Shown here piece after piece: positions 1-8,290 of a stretch of 64,000 bases of DNA. A program made the translations under genes and the position numbers. The number at the start of each line of letters is the position of its first letter. Within the stretch, counting starts at the first letter, position 1. The DNA is from Poriferisodalis sp965208485 (GTDB lineage Bacteria; Actinomycetota; Acidimicrobiia; Acidimicrobiales; Poriferisodalaceae), in assembly GCF_965208485.1 (NCBI RefSeq), contig NZ_OZ242344.1:1054001-1118000 (forward strand). The letters are read 5' to 3'. Below the pieces are notes generated by a model that saw only the letters and a program-made list of their open reading frames with translations, did not search any database and was not told where the DNA came from.

Positions 1-3000
1 GCGGTGAACGGCTCGGGCGAGGACGGCGCGTGGGCGTCGGGCGCCGCGACGCCGCTGGACCGGCCGTCGGCGCCGAGGTCGGTGGCCGCGGCGCGCGGCG
101 CCGGCGGGGAGCTGAGCGTGAGCTGGCAGCCGCCGTCTCATGAGGGCGCCGGCGGGGTGCTGGACTACGACGTGCGCTACCGGGCGGCCGACGACGAGGA
201 CGCTGCGTGGGCGTCGGGCGGCGAGGGCGCCGCGTCGCCGCACACTGTGGGCGGGCTGGTGAACGGCAGGTCCTATGAGGTGTCGGTGTCGGCCCGCAAC
301 GCTGCGGGCGCCGGTCCGTGGTCGGCTGCGGCGCCGGGGACGCCGGCCACGGTGCCGGGGCGGCCCAGCGGCCTGGAGGTGAGCTCTGGCGAGGCCCTGC
401 TGGCGGTGCAGTGGAGCGCGCCCGCGGCGGACGGGGGCAGCGCGGTGCTGGGCTATGAGGTGAGCTGGCGCACCAGCAGCCCTCAGGGGTCGTGGCGCAG
501 GCACAGCCGCGGCCCGGCCGCGGCGGGCGGCCAGGCGACGGTCCGGTCGCTGACCAACGGCACCGGCTACGACGTGTGCGTGCGGGCGTACAACGCGGTC
601 GGCGACGGCGACTGCGCCGTGGGCAGCGGCACTCCCGCCTCGGCGCCCGACGCCCCGCTCGTGTCGTCGGTGACTCACGGCGACCGGACGCTGGCGCTGG
701 CGTGGGCCGAGCCCGCCGACAACGGCGCCGCGATCGAGGGCTACCGGGTCCGCTATCGGGTCGCGCGGCCGGTCGGCGGCTGGGTCGACGGCGGCGCCGC
801 GGCGGCCGACACGTTCGCGTGGACGATCGACGGGCTGGCCAACGGGACCGCTTATGACGTGCAGGTGCAGGCCCGCAACGCGAACGGCCACGGCCCGCCC
901 GGCCAAGACGTCGGCACCCCGTCGACTGTGCCGTCGCCGCCGAGGCTGGCCGACGTCGTCGGCGGCGACGGGAGCATCGAGGTGTCGTGGCAGCCGAGTC
1001 CCAGCGACGGCGGCGCCCCGATCACCGAGTACCGGGTCGCGTACCGCACCGCAGCGGCGCTGAACTGGACCGACCTGCCGCCGGTGGACGCGGCTGATCC
1101 GCTGCGCGTCGAGATCACCGGCGCCGACAACGGCGTCGACTATGTGGTGTGCGTCGCCGCGTCCAATATGAACGGCGGCAGCGAATGCGCGAACGCAAAT
1201 GCCACCCCTGCGACGACACCCGGAGCGGTGGAGGAGCTCGCGGCCAGCCCAGGCAGCGCACGAGCGGCTGTCGCGTGGGATCCGCCGGGCGCCGACGGCG
1301 GCGCTGCGGTCACCGGCTATGACATCAGATACAGCTTCGGCAGCTCGAGCGCGGTACGCACCACCACGGTGAGCGCCCCCCCCGGCGGCGGCCGCGTCCA
1401 GACCGTCTTGAGCGGGCTGACCAACGAGGCGCGGTACAGCGTCGAGGTGCGCGCGGTGAACCGCGTCGGCGGCGGTCCGTGGAGCGTCGTGAGCGTCACC
1501 CCGCTCGCCCCGCCGGGCCGTGTGGGAGAACTCCAGATTGTTGCCACAGTGGCTGAGCTGGAGGTGCGGTGGCAGCCGCCAGCGGGCAACAGCGCACAGC
1601 AGGCCTCGAGCTACGAGATCGAGTTCGCCTTGGCGCAGCCCGGCGCGCCGTGGCAGCAGGCGACCGGCCTCGACCCGCAGCCGCGAGCCGACGGCGGGTT
1701 CGCTGTCACCGTCGACGAGCTGCTCGGCGGGACCGAGTACCGCGTGCGGGTGCGCGCGGTCAACGCCGCTGCGGCCCCCGGGCCGTGGGCGCACGCCGAC
1801 GCGACCACGGCGCCGCTCGAAGGCGTCTCGATAGCGCGTTCCTCAGCACGCGAGGACGCCGGCGAGATCGTGTTCACCGTGTCGCTGTCGCGCCGCGCCC
1901 GCTCGGACGTCACCGTCGACTACGCGACCGCCGACGGCACCGCCACCGCGGGCAGCGACTACGCGTCGGCCTCAGGGCAGGTCTCCATCGACGCGGGAGA
2001 CACCACCGCGGACATCCGCGTCGAGATCACCGACGACCAGACACAAGAACCAGCAGAGGACTTCACGATCGAGCTCGCGAACCCCGACAACGCAGTGCTC
2101 AGCGAAGCCGCCAGCGCCACCGGCACCATCATCGACAACGACGCCCCCCCCCGCCTCGTGCTGACACCCCACACCGCAGACACCACCACCACCACCACCG
2201 GCGGCACCACCGGCAGCACCGGCGGCGGCGGCGGCGGCGGGGGCGGCGATCTGGACGTGGGCGTGGCCACGTTCGTGGTCGCGAACGGCTGGAGTCCCGC
2301 CGACGTGGGCACGGCGTCGGTGCTCGCGGCGCGCACCGACAATGCCGTGGTGACCTACACCGCCGGCGACGCGCTGTCCGCCGAGACAGCCGGCCTGCTG
2401 CGCGACGCCTCCCCCGCTGAGGTGCTCATCGTGGGCGGCACCGCCGCAGTGTCCAACCTCGTGCGCACCCAGATCGGCGCAGCGTCGCCTCCGTCGGACA
2501 TCGAGCGCGTCACCGGCGCCGACCGCTCCGACACCGCCGCGCGCACAGCACGCCGCGTCCTGGGCCTGCCCGCGGACGCCGGCAGAGTGACCCTGATCGT
2601 GGCCAACGGCTGGTCCCCGCCCGACATCGGCGCAGCGGCCGCGCTCGCAGCGAGCACCCCCCGCTCCGCGGTGCTGTACACCCAGCACGACTCGCTGCCC
2701 CAGCCCACCGCGGAAGCGCTGCGCGACTACGACGTGTCCCGCGTGATCCTCATCGGAGGCACTGCCGCTGTCAGCGGCAGCGCCGAGGACGAGATCAAAG
2801 CAGCAGCGAGCGACCCCGACATGACACGACTGACCGGCGCCGGCCGCGCCGAGACCGCCGCCGGCGCCGCGCGCCAAGTGCTCGGCAGCGCCGCCGACGC
2901 ACCTGAAAACCTCACACTGGTGATCGCGAACGGCTGGTCCCCGCCCGACGTGGGCGTAGCAGCAGCACTGGCAGCAGCCACCGACAAAGCCGCAGTCGCG

Positions 3001-3225
3001 TACACCGCCCCGGGTTCGCTGCCCGAGACGACCGCAGCGCTCATACGCGACTACCAGCCCGCCCAAGTGATCATCATCGGCGGCAGAACAGCCGTCGCCG
3101 ACGCGGTGCGCGCCGAGATCGCCGACCACGTGCCCGCCGACGCCGAAACACGCCGCATCACCGGCACCACCCGCACCCACACCGCCGCACAAGCCGCCCG
3201 CAGCATCCTCCGCCAACGCAACTGA
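1..3225 (+). CDS. secreted surface protein with FN3, Calx-beta and cell-wall-binding repeats (5' partial)
   Basis: The reading frame is open from base 1, so the gene begins upstream and lacks its signal peptide here. Visible order: the end of one fibronectin type III domain, about six further FN3 domains (to about residue 600; each opens with a proline-rich linker and ends in a TYDVxVRAxNxxG-like strand), one Calx-beta domain (about 606-715, with DYATADGTATAGSDY and ending in IIDND), a simple Thr/Gly linker coded by ACC and GGC runs (about 725-745), then three cell-wall-binding type 2 repeats. Each of these has an ANGWSPxDxGxA strand and a GGTAAVS-like end. Family knowledge: such repeats hold proteins on the envelope, and FN3 and Calx-beta modules serve adhesion. 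Role as an adhesin or surface binder is inferred. It shares only the wall-binding module with the three downstream paralogs. Confidence 0.85.
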   Translation, partial: AVNGSGEDGAWASGAATPLDRPSAPRSVAAARGAGGELSVSWQPPSHEGAGGVLDYDVRYRAADDEDAAWASGGEGAASPHTVGGLVNGRSYEVSVSARNAAGAGPWSAAAPGTPATVPGRPSGLEVSSGEALLAVQWSAPAADGGSAVLGYEVSWRTSSPQGSWRRHSRGPAAAGGQATVRSLTNGTGYDVCVRAYNAVGDGDCAVGSGTPASAPDAPLVSSVTHGDRTLALAWAEPADNGAAIEGYRVRYRVARPVGGWVDGGAAAADTFAWTIDGLANGTAYDVQVQARNANGHGPPGQDVGTPSTVPSPPRLADVVGGDGSIEVSWQPSPSDGGAPITEYRVAYRTAAALNWTDLPPVDAADPLRVEITGADNGVDYVVCVAASNMNGGSECANANATPATTPGAVEELAASPGSARAAVAWDPPGADGGAAVTGYDIRYSFGSSSAVRTTTVSAPPGGGRVQTVLSGLTNEARYSVEVRAVNRVGGGPWSVVSVTPLAPPGRVGELQIVATVAELEVRWQPPAGNSAQQASSYEIEFALAQPGAPWQQATGLDPQPRADGGFAVTVDELLGGTEYRVRVRAVNAAAAPGPWAHADATTAPLEGVSIARSSAREDAGEIVFTVSLSRRARSDVTVDYATADGTATAGSDYASASGQVSIDAGDTTADIRVEITDDQTQEPAEDFTIELANPDNAVLSEAASATGTIIDNDAPPRLVLTPHTADTTTTTTGGTTGSTGGGGGGGGGDLDVGVATFVVANGWSPADVGTASVLAARTDNAVVTYTAGDALSAETAGLLRDASPAEVLIVGGTAAVSNLVRTQIGAASPPSDIERVTGADRSDTAARTARRVLGLPADAGRVTLIVANGWSPPDIGAAAALAASTPRSAVLYTQHDSLPQPTAEALRDYDVSRVILIGGTAAVSGSAEDEIKAAASDPDMTRLTGAGRAETAAGAARQVLGSAADAPENLTLVIANGWSPPDVGVAAALAAATDKAAVAYTAPGSLPETTAALIRDYQPAQVIIIGGRTAVADAVRAEIADHVPADAETRRITGTTRTHTAAQAARSILRQRN

Positions 3226-3384
3226 CACCACAACAGCCGACAAGAACGCCCAACCCCAAAACCCCGGGCACAACGCGCCCGACAAGCCCCACGCAGACAA
3301 CCCCACAGCTTCCCGACAAGCCCCGCCCGCACCGCCCTGACCCCGACAACCGCAAACGGACCCCCGACGCGCTGTTGGAGCAGG

Positions 3385-3409
3385 TGTGTGCGGCACTGTG
3401 CCGCACACA
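3385..3409. promoter_or_regulatory. perfect 12-bp inverted repeat, candidate operator
   Basis: TGTGTGCGGCAC and GTGCCGCACACA are exact reverse complements separated by one T. The palindrome ends 27 bases before the TAGCAT -10-like box of the next gene, so it covers the expected -35 zone or lies just upstream. There is no following T-run, so an operator is likelier than a terminator. The two tandem paralogs lack it. Confidence 0.5.
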
Positions 3410-3436
3410 GGACAGGTGAGCGTTGCAAGCCGGGGG

Positions 3437-3442
3437 TAGCAT
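3437..3442 (+). promoter_or_regulatory. -10 box TAGCAT of a leaderless start
   Basis: TAGCAT matches TANNNT and is followed by six bases and then GTG at 3449. That spacing puts the transcription start at or next to the start codon, as in leaderless actinobacterial mRNAs. No convincing -35 is seen. Confidence 0.45.
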
Positions 3443-3448
3443 GCTGAA

Positions 3449-6400
3449 GTGATGCGTTTGAGGCGTTCGGTTTCGGCGGCAGGATGCGTTGCGTGCGTGG
3501 TGGTGTTGGCGGTGGGTGCGGTGCCGTCGGCGGGTGCGCAGTCTGGCGCGCAGTCGGAGGGTTCTGGTGGTGTGGTGTTGGTGGTGGTGAATGGTTCGTC
3601 GTTGGCTGATGTGGGTGTGGCGGCTGGGTTGGTGGGTGGCGGTGTGGGTGATGTGGTGGTGGCGGCGGAGTCGGCTGGGGGTCTGGGCGAGGCGGCTGGG
3701 GGTGTGGTTCGGGCTGCGGGTGTGGTGTCGGGTGTGGTGCTGGTGGGCGGCGAGGCTGCGTTGGGCGGTGCTGTGGCTGCGGAGTTGGAGTCGTTGGCGC
3801 CCGGTGTTGTGGTGGAGCGTGTGAGCGGCGCGGATCGGGTGGCGACGGCGGCTGCTGCGGCGCGTCGGGTGCTGGCGGGCCGTTCGGGCGGGGCCGCTGC
3901 GGGGGTGGTGTTGGCGGATGGGTGGTCGTTGGCTGATGTGGGTGTGGCGGCTGCGGTGGCGGCTGCGGGCGGCGCGGATGTGGTGCTGTATTCGGGTTCG
4001 GGTTCGTTGCCGGACCAGACGCGGCAGGTGCTCGCTGGTGAGGCGGTCGGCGGGATCGTGGTGGTGGGCGGCGCGGCGGCGGTGCCTGACTCGGTTGTCG
4101 CTGCGGCGGCCGGGGCGGCCGGCGGCGTCGGGACAGAGCGTGTGGGCGGCAAGGACCGGGTGACGACAGCCGCGCTGGCGGCCCGCCGGTGGGCGCCCGG
4201 CTGCGCGGAGGCCGCGGTGATCGCGAACGGCTGGTCGCAGGCCGACGTCGGCACGGCAGCGGCGCTGGCGGCGGCGCTGGGCGACAGCGTGGTGCTCTAC
4301 ACGGCGAGCGCGGACGGGCTGGGCAGCGACACGCGCTCCGCGCTGGGACGCGTCCGCCCGCAGCTCGCGGTCGTGGTCGGCGACACCGACACGATCAGCG
4401 ACGACATCTCCGGCGAGCTCGCCGAGCTCGGCTACCCCGCCGCACGCGTCACCGACGCTGCTGCTGCTGCCCGCTACGCACTCGACAACGACCTCCGCAA
4501 CTGCCGCACCACCACCACCGCACCCCGCAGCCCCACCGGCACAGAAACCCCCAACGACAACAACACACCAGACAACACCAACCCGGACACCGACAACACC
4601 GACAGCAGCACTCCACCAGACACCGACAACACCGACAGCAGCACTCCACCGGACACCGACAACACCAACCCACCGGACAGCAGCGGCACCGGGGACACTG
4701 CTTCTCTTCATGAGGTGTGCTCGAGGCTGTTTGCCTGGCTCAGCCCGAACCAGGCCCGCGTCACCCGAGTCCGCGTCACCGAGGGAGGCCCGGCGGCGAC
4801 AATCACGGCGACCCTGTCCGAGGCACTCCAGACGCCGGTCACACTCCGGCTGAGCGCGACCCACGGCGACGGCGTGAGCGACGACGACTACACGCTGGCG
4901 CCCTCGACGCTCACATTCGCGGCAGGCCAGACCCAGGCGTCGTTCACCGTGGCCGCGAACGACGACAGCCGATTCGAGCACGACGAGACGCTCACCCTCA
5001 GCCTCCTCGGCCCGTCGATCCCGTCGTGCTCCCGGCTGTCGTGGTCGGCGACGGCGTTGGTGACGCTGGTGGACACCGACGCTCCCGACGTGGCTGCCAG
5101 CTTCGCCGAAGGGAGGTACCGGGTCACCGAGGGCGGCGCGCCGGTGACGATCACCGTGGAGCTGTACGAGTTGCCCCAGCGGCAGGTGTCGGTGCCGCTG
5201 AGGATCGCTTTGAGCGGCGAGGGCCGCCAGTACTCGCTGTCGCGCACGACGTTGGTGTTCGCTGCGGACCAGACCAGCGCGACGTTCACCGTGACCGTTC
5301 CCGACGACAGCCTCAACAACGACGGCCACCGGCTGACCCTGAGCTTCGGCGATCTGCCGCCGGGGTTCCGTGCGGCAGTCCAGACCACCGCGACGGTGGA
5401 GATCGTCGACGACGACATTGAAGTGAGACTGGAAAGGGCGCGCCGGTACGCGGACGAGTGCTTTGCGCAGAGTTATCAGGCGCAGTGCCGGGCGAGGGTG
5501 CTCGCGAACGACTACGCGTACGAGGGCGGCGACGCTGTGCAGGTCCGTGTCCGCCTCGACAGCCCGCCCACAGCGCCGGTCACGATTCCGCTGACATCCG
5601 AACTGCGGGGCGGCGCCGTCGCCGACGACGTCAGCTACTCCGTCGAGGACCTCAGCTTCAGCTTCGGCGTGGGCGAGACCGCCAAGACCTTCACGGTGAC
5701 CGCCGTCGACGACACCGAGCACAACGACGGCGAGCATGTGGTCTTCGGCTTGGGAGACCTGCCCGACGGCTTCGTCAGCACCACCGCCACGTCGGTCACG
5801 ATCCACCTCATCAACGATGACGGAGCGTTCTCGCGCCAGGCCGGCAAGGACGTCTCTCCGGTGCTTCCGCGAGACCAGGGCGGCGTGACCGATCTGTGGT
5901 CCGATGGGACCACGGTCTGGGTGCAGGTGAACTCCCATTGGGTCTACGAGCTCGACTTGGACACCGGCGCCTGCCTCAACGTCGATTCAGACTCCGGCGC
6001 CTGCCTCAGCACATTCGCTTATCAAGAATTGCTGGATCGAAATGTGAACATCAAGGGGTTCTGGTCTGACGGTGAGACCATGTGGCTGGCCGACGACCTC
6101 GGCCCCGACTGGAACGTCGTCGCTGTCGACGTCGACACCGGCAACACGGTGCCCGACAGGAACTTCGCCCTCGTCCGGTCTGTGGCGGAATACCCGCCCG
6201 ATCCCGAGTCGGTGTGGTCTGACGGCGACCTCATGTGGGTGCTCGACCAAGCATTCCGGCGCGTGCATGCCTACGACTTCGACAGCGGCGACCACATGAG
6301 CTCCCGCACCATCAATCTCGAATCAGAGTTCTCGCGCAACTTTGACGCTCAGGGCATCTGGTCCGACGGGATCACCATGTGGGTCTCGCACGTCGTCCAC

Positions 6401-6922
6401 GAGAAGCTCTACGCGTACGACCTCGCCACCGGTGTCCGCCGCAGTCATCTGGACTTCGTCAATCTCGGGGCAGACTTCGTCAATCTCGGGGCAACGGGCA
6501 ACGCCTGGCCGGCGGGCATCTGGTCCGACGGGCGCACCATGTGGGTGGCCGACACCGTCTCCGGCAAGTTCTATGCCTACAACATGCCGGTCTCGGCGGC
6601 GCTGAAATCGCTGTCGATCTCCGACGTGGAGTTCGGGGTGTTCCAGACGGGCATCTTCTCCTATGAGGGCACCGCAGCGGCGGGCACGACGTCTGTGACG
6701 GTGACTGCTGCGGCGGCGTTCGCGGACGACGCGACGGTCACGATCGCGTGGGAGGCCGCCGACGGCACGACCGGCACGGGCGCCTCGGCGACGCTCAGCG
6801 CGGGCGACAACACGATCACGGTGTCGTCGTCGTATGACGCCGACGGCGACGCGGACACCGACAACGCGGATGTGCGCGTCTACACGGTGACGGTCACCGT
6901 GCCCCCAGCAGCCGACGACTAA
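3449..6922 (+). CDS. secreted cell-wall-binding, Calx-beta and WSDG-repeat protein, paralog A
   Basis: 1157 residues. A signal peptide (1-30) ends VGAVPSAGA. It is followed by three cell-wall-binding type 2 repeats (about 40-345; VVNGSSLADVGVA, ADGWSLADVGVA and ANGWSQADVGTA mark each), a Thr/Asp/Asn/Pro linker with 33-bp DNA repeats (about 350-420), three Calx-beta-like domains (about 425-790, with VTEGG starts and DDD ends), five WSDGxxMWV repeats (about 810-1045) that suggest a beta-propeller, and a C-terminal cadherin-like beta-sandwich. GTG 3449 and ATG 3452 are both possible starts. The first half uses many GGT, GTG and TCG codons and is G/T-rich on this strand. From about 4180 the coding strand becomes C/A-rich. 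Envelope display is inferred; the ligand is unknown. Confidence 0.85.
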   Translation: MMRLRRSVSAAGCVACVVVLAVGAVPSAGAQSGAQSEGSGGVVLVVVNGSSLADVGVAAGLVGGGVGDVVVAAESAGGLGEAAGGVVRAAGVVSGVVLVGGEAALGGAVAAELESLAPGVVVERVSGADRVATAAAAARRVLAGRSGGAAAGVVLADGWSLADVGVAAAVAAAGGADVVLYSGSGSLPDQTRQVLAGEAVGGIVVVGGAAAVPDSVVAAAAGAAGGVGTERVGGKDRVTTAALAARRWAPGCAEAAVIANGWSQADVGTAAALAAALGDSVVLYTASADGLGSDTRSALGRVRPQLAVVVGDTDTISDDISGELAELGYPAARVTDAAAAARYALDNDLRNCRTTTTAPRSPTGTETPNDNNTPDNTNPDTDNTDSSTPPDTDNTDSSTPPDTDNTNPPDSSGTGDTASLHEVCSRLFAWLSPNQARVTRVRVTEGGPAATITATLSEALQTPVTLRLSATHGDGVSDDDYTLAPSTLTFAAGQTQASFTVAANDDSRFEHDETLTLSLLGPSIPSCSRLSWSATALVTLVDTDAPDVAASFAEGRYRVTEGGAPVTITVELYELPQRQVSVPLRIALSGEGRQYSLSRTTLVFAADQTSATFTVTVPDDSLNNDGHRLTLSFGDLPPGFRAAVQTTATVEIVDDDIEVRLERARRYADECFAQSYQAQCRARVLANDYAYEGGDAVQVRVRLDSPPTAPVTIPLTSELRGGAVADDVSYSVEDLSFSFGVGETAKTFTVTAVDDTEHNDGEHVVFGLGDLPDGFVSTTATSVTIHLINDDGAFSRQAGKDVSPVLPRDQGGVTDLWSDGTTVWVQVNSHWVYELDLDTGACLNVDSDSGACLSTFAYQELLDRNVNIKGFWSDGETMWLADDLGPDWNVVAVDVDTGNTVPDRNFALVRSVAEYPPDPESVWSDGDLMWVLDQAFRRVHAYDFDSGDHMSSRTINLESEFSRNFDAQGIWSDGITMWVSHVVHEKLYAYDLATGVRRSHLDFVNLGADFVNLGATGNAWPAGIWSDGRTMWVADTVSGKFYAYNMPVSAALKSLSISDVEFGVFQTGIFSYEGTAAAGTTSVTVTAAAAFADDATVTIAWEAADGTTGTGASATLSAGDNTITVSSSYDADGDADTDNADVRVYTVTVTVPPAADD
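4586..4675 (+). repeat. 33-bp linker repeats inside paralog A
   Basis: Two 33-bp units (4586-4618 and 4619-4651) and a partial third encode DTDNTDSSTPP-type linker sequence. The 33-bp length keeps the frame, so the linker can lengthen or shorten without loss of the protein. Paralog C has the same array near 12238-12330; paralog B has a diverged version. Confidence 0.8.
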
Positions 6923-8290
6923 CGGCTGAGCCGAGTCTCGGCGCTGTCTGTCAGGCCGTTGTTCTTTGGCTGGGTGGGCCGGCTTGTCGGGCCAATCCGG
7001 ACGCGGTACAGCGGGGTTGTAGGGTCGCGGGTTGTGCGGGTTCGTTTGTTGTCTCTGTCTCGTTCCTGTGTTGGCGGCGGGAGCGTTGGGGTTGGTTCGG
7101 TGCTGGGGTTGGTTCGGGGTCTTGCGGGTGGGGTGAGGTGTCGGCGCGGCGTTTCGCCGGGCCGCGGCAGGGGTCTGTGGGGTGTGCTTGTCGCGGTGGT
7201 GGTGTTGGCGGTGGGTGCGGTGCCGTCGGCGGGCGCACAGTCGGGGTCGGGTGGTGTGGTGTTGGTGGTGGTGAATGGTTCGTCGTTGGCTGATGTGGGT
7301 GTGGCGGCTGGGCTGGTGGGTGGCGGTGTGGGTGATGTGGTGGTGGCGGCGGAGTCGGCTGGGGGTCTGGGCGAGGCGGCTGGGGGTGTGGTTCGGGATG
7401 CGGGTGTGGTGTCGGGTGTGGTGCTGGTGGGCGGTGAGGCTGCGTTGGGCGGTGCTGTGGCTGCGGAGTTGGAGTCGTTGGCGCCCGGTGTTGTGGTGGA
7501 GCGTGTGAGCGGCGCGGATCGGGTGGCGACGGCGGCTGCTGCGGCGCGTCGGGTGCTGGCGGGCCGTTCGGGCGGGGCCGCTGCGGGGGTGGTGTTGGCG
7601 GATGGGTGGTCGTTGGCTGATGTGGGTGTGGCGGCTGCGGTGGCGGCTGCGGGCGGCGCGGATGTGGTGCTGTATTCGGGTTCGGGTTCGCTGCCGGACC
7701 AGACGCGGCAGGTGCTCGCTGGTGAGGCGGTCGGCGGGATCGTGGTGGTGGGCGGCGCGGCGGCGGTGCCTGACTCGGTTGTCGCTGCGGCGGCCGGGGC
7801 GGCCGGCGGCGTCGGGACAGAGCGTGTGGGCGGCAAGGACCGGGTGACGACAGCCGCGCTGGCGGCCCGCCGGTGGGCGTCCGGCTGCGCGGAGGCCGCT
7901 GTGATCGCGAACGGCTGGTCGCAGGCCGACGTCGGCACGGCAGCGGCGCTGGCGGCGGCGCTGGGCGACAGCGTGGTGCTCTACACGGCGAGCGCGGACG
8001 GGCTGGGCAGCGACACGCGCTCGGCGCTGGGACGCGTCCGCCCGCAGCTCGCGGTCGTGGTCGGCGACACCGACACGATCAGCGACGACATCTCCGACGA
8101 GCTCGCCGAGCTCGGCTACCCCGCCGCACGCGTCACCGACGCTGCTGCTGCTGCCCGCTACGCACTCGACAACGACCTCCGCAACTGCCGCACCACCACC
8201 ACCGCACCCCGCAGCCCCACCGGCACAGAAACCCCCAACGACAACAACACACCAGACAACACCACCCCGGACACCGACAACACCGACAGC
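6923..8290 (+). repeat. long direct repeat, copy 1 (intergenic plus 5' third of paralog B)
   Basis: Starting just after the paralog A stop, this stretch recurs almost base for base at 10880-12260. It covers the 111-base intergenic region, the start, the signal peptide and the three cell-wall-binding repeats. The main length difference is a 12-bp insertion in the second copy after the signal peptide. It marks a tandem gene duplication still being homogenised. Confidence 0.85.
7020..7025 (+). promoter_or_regulatory. -10 box TAGGGT of a leaderless start
   Basis: TAGGGT lies eight bases before GTG at 7034. The same box and spacing precede GTG 10991 in the next paralog. This supports GTG 7034 over the longer TTG-initiated frame from 6959. 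The upstream intergenic DNA also has a GCCGAG-t-CTCGGC palindrome near 6930 that recurs before paralog C. Confidence 0.45.

Larger units (their letters stand above)
3226..3448. other. intergenic region between surface-protein genes
   Basis: This 223-base gap holds no credible gene. Its 3' end carries a perfect palindrome (3385-3409) and a -10-like TAGCAT directly before the next start codon. No T-rich terminator was seen after the upstream stop. Confidence 0.6.
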
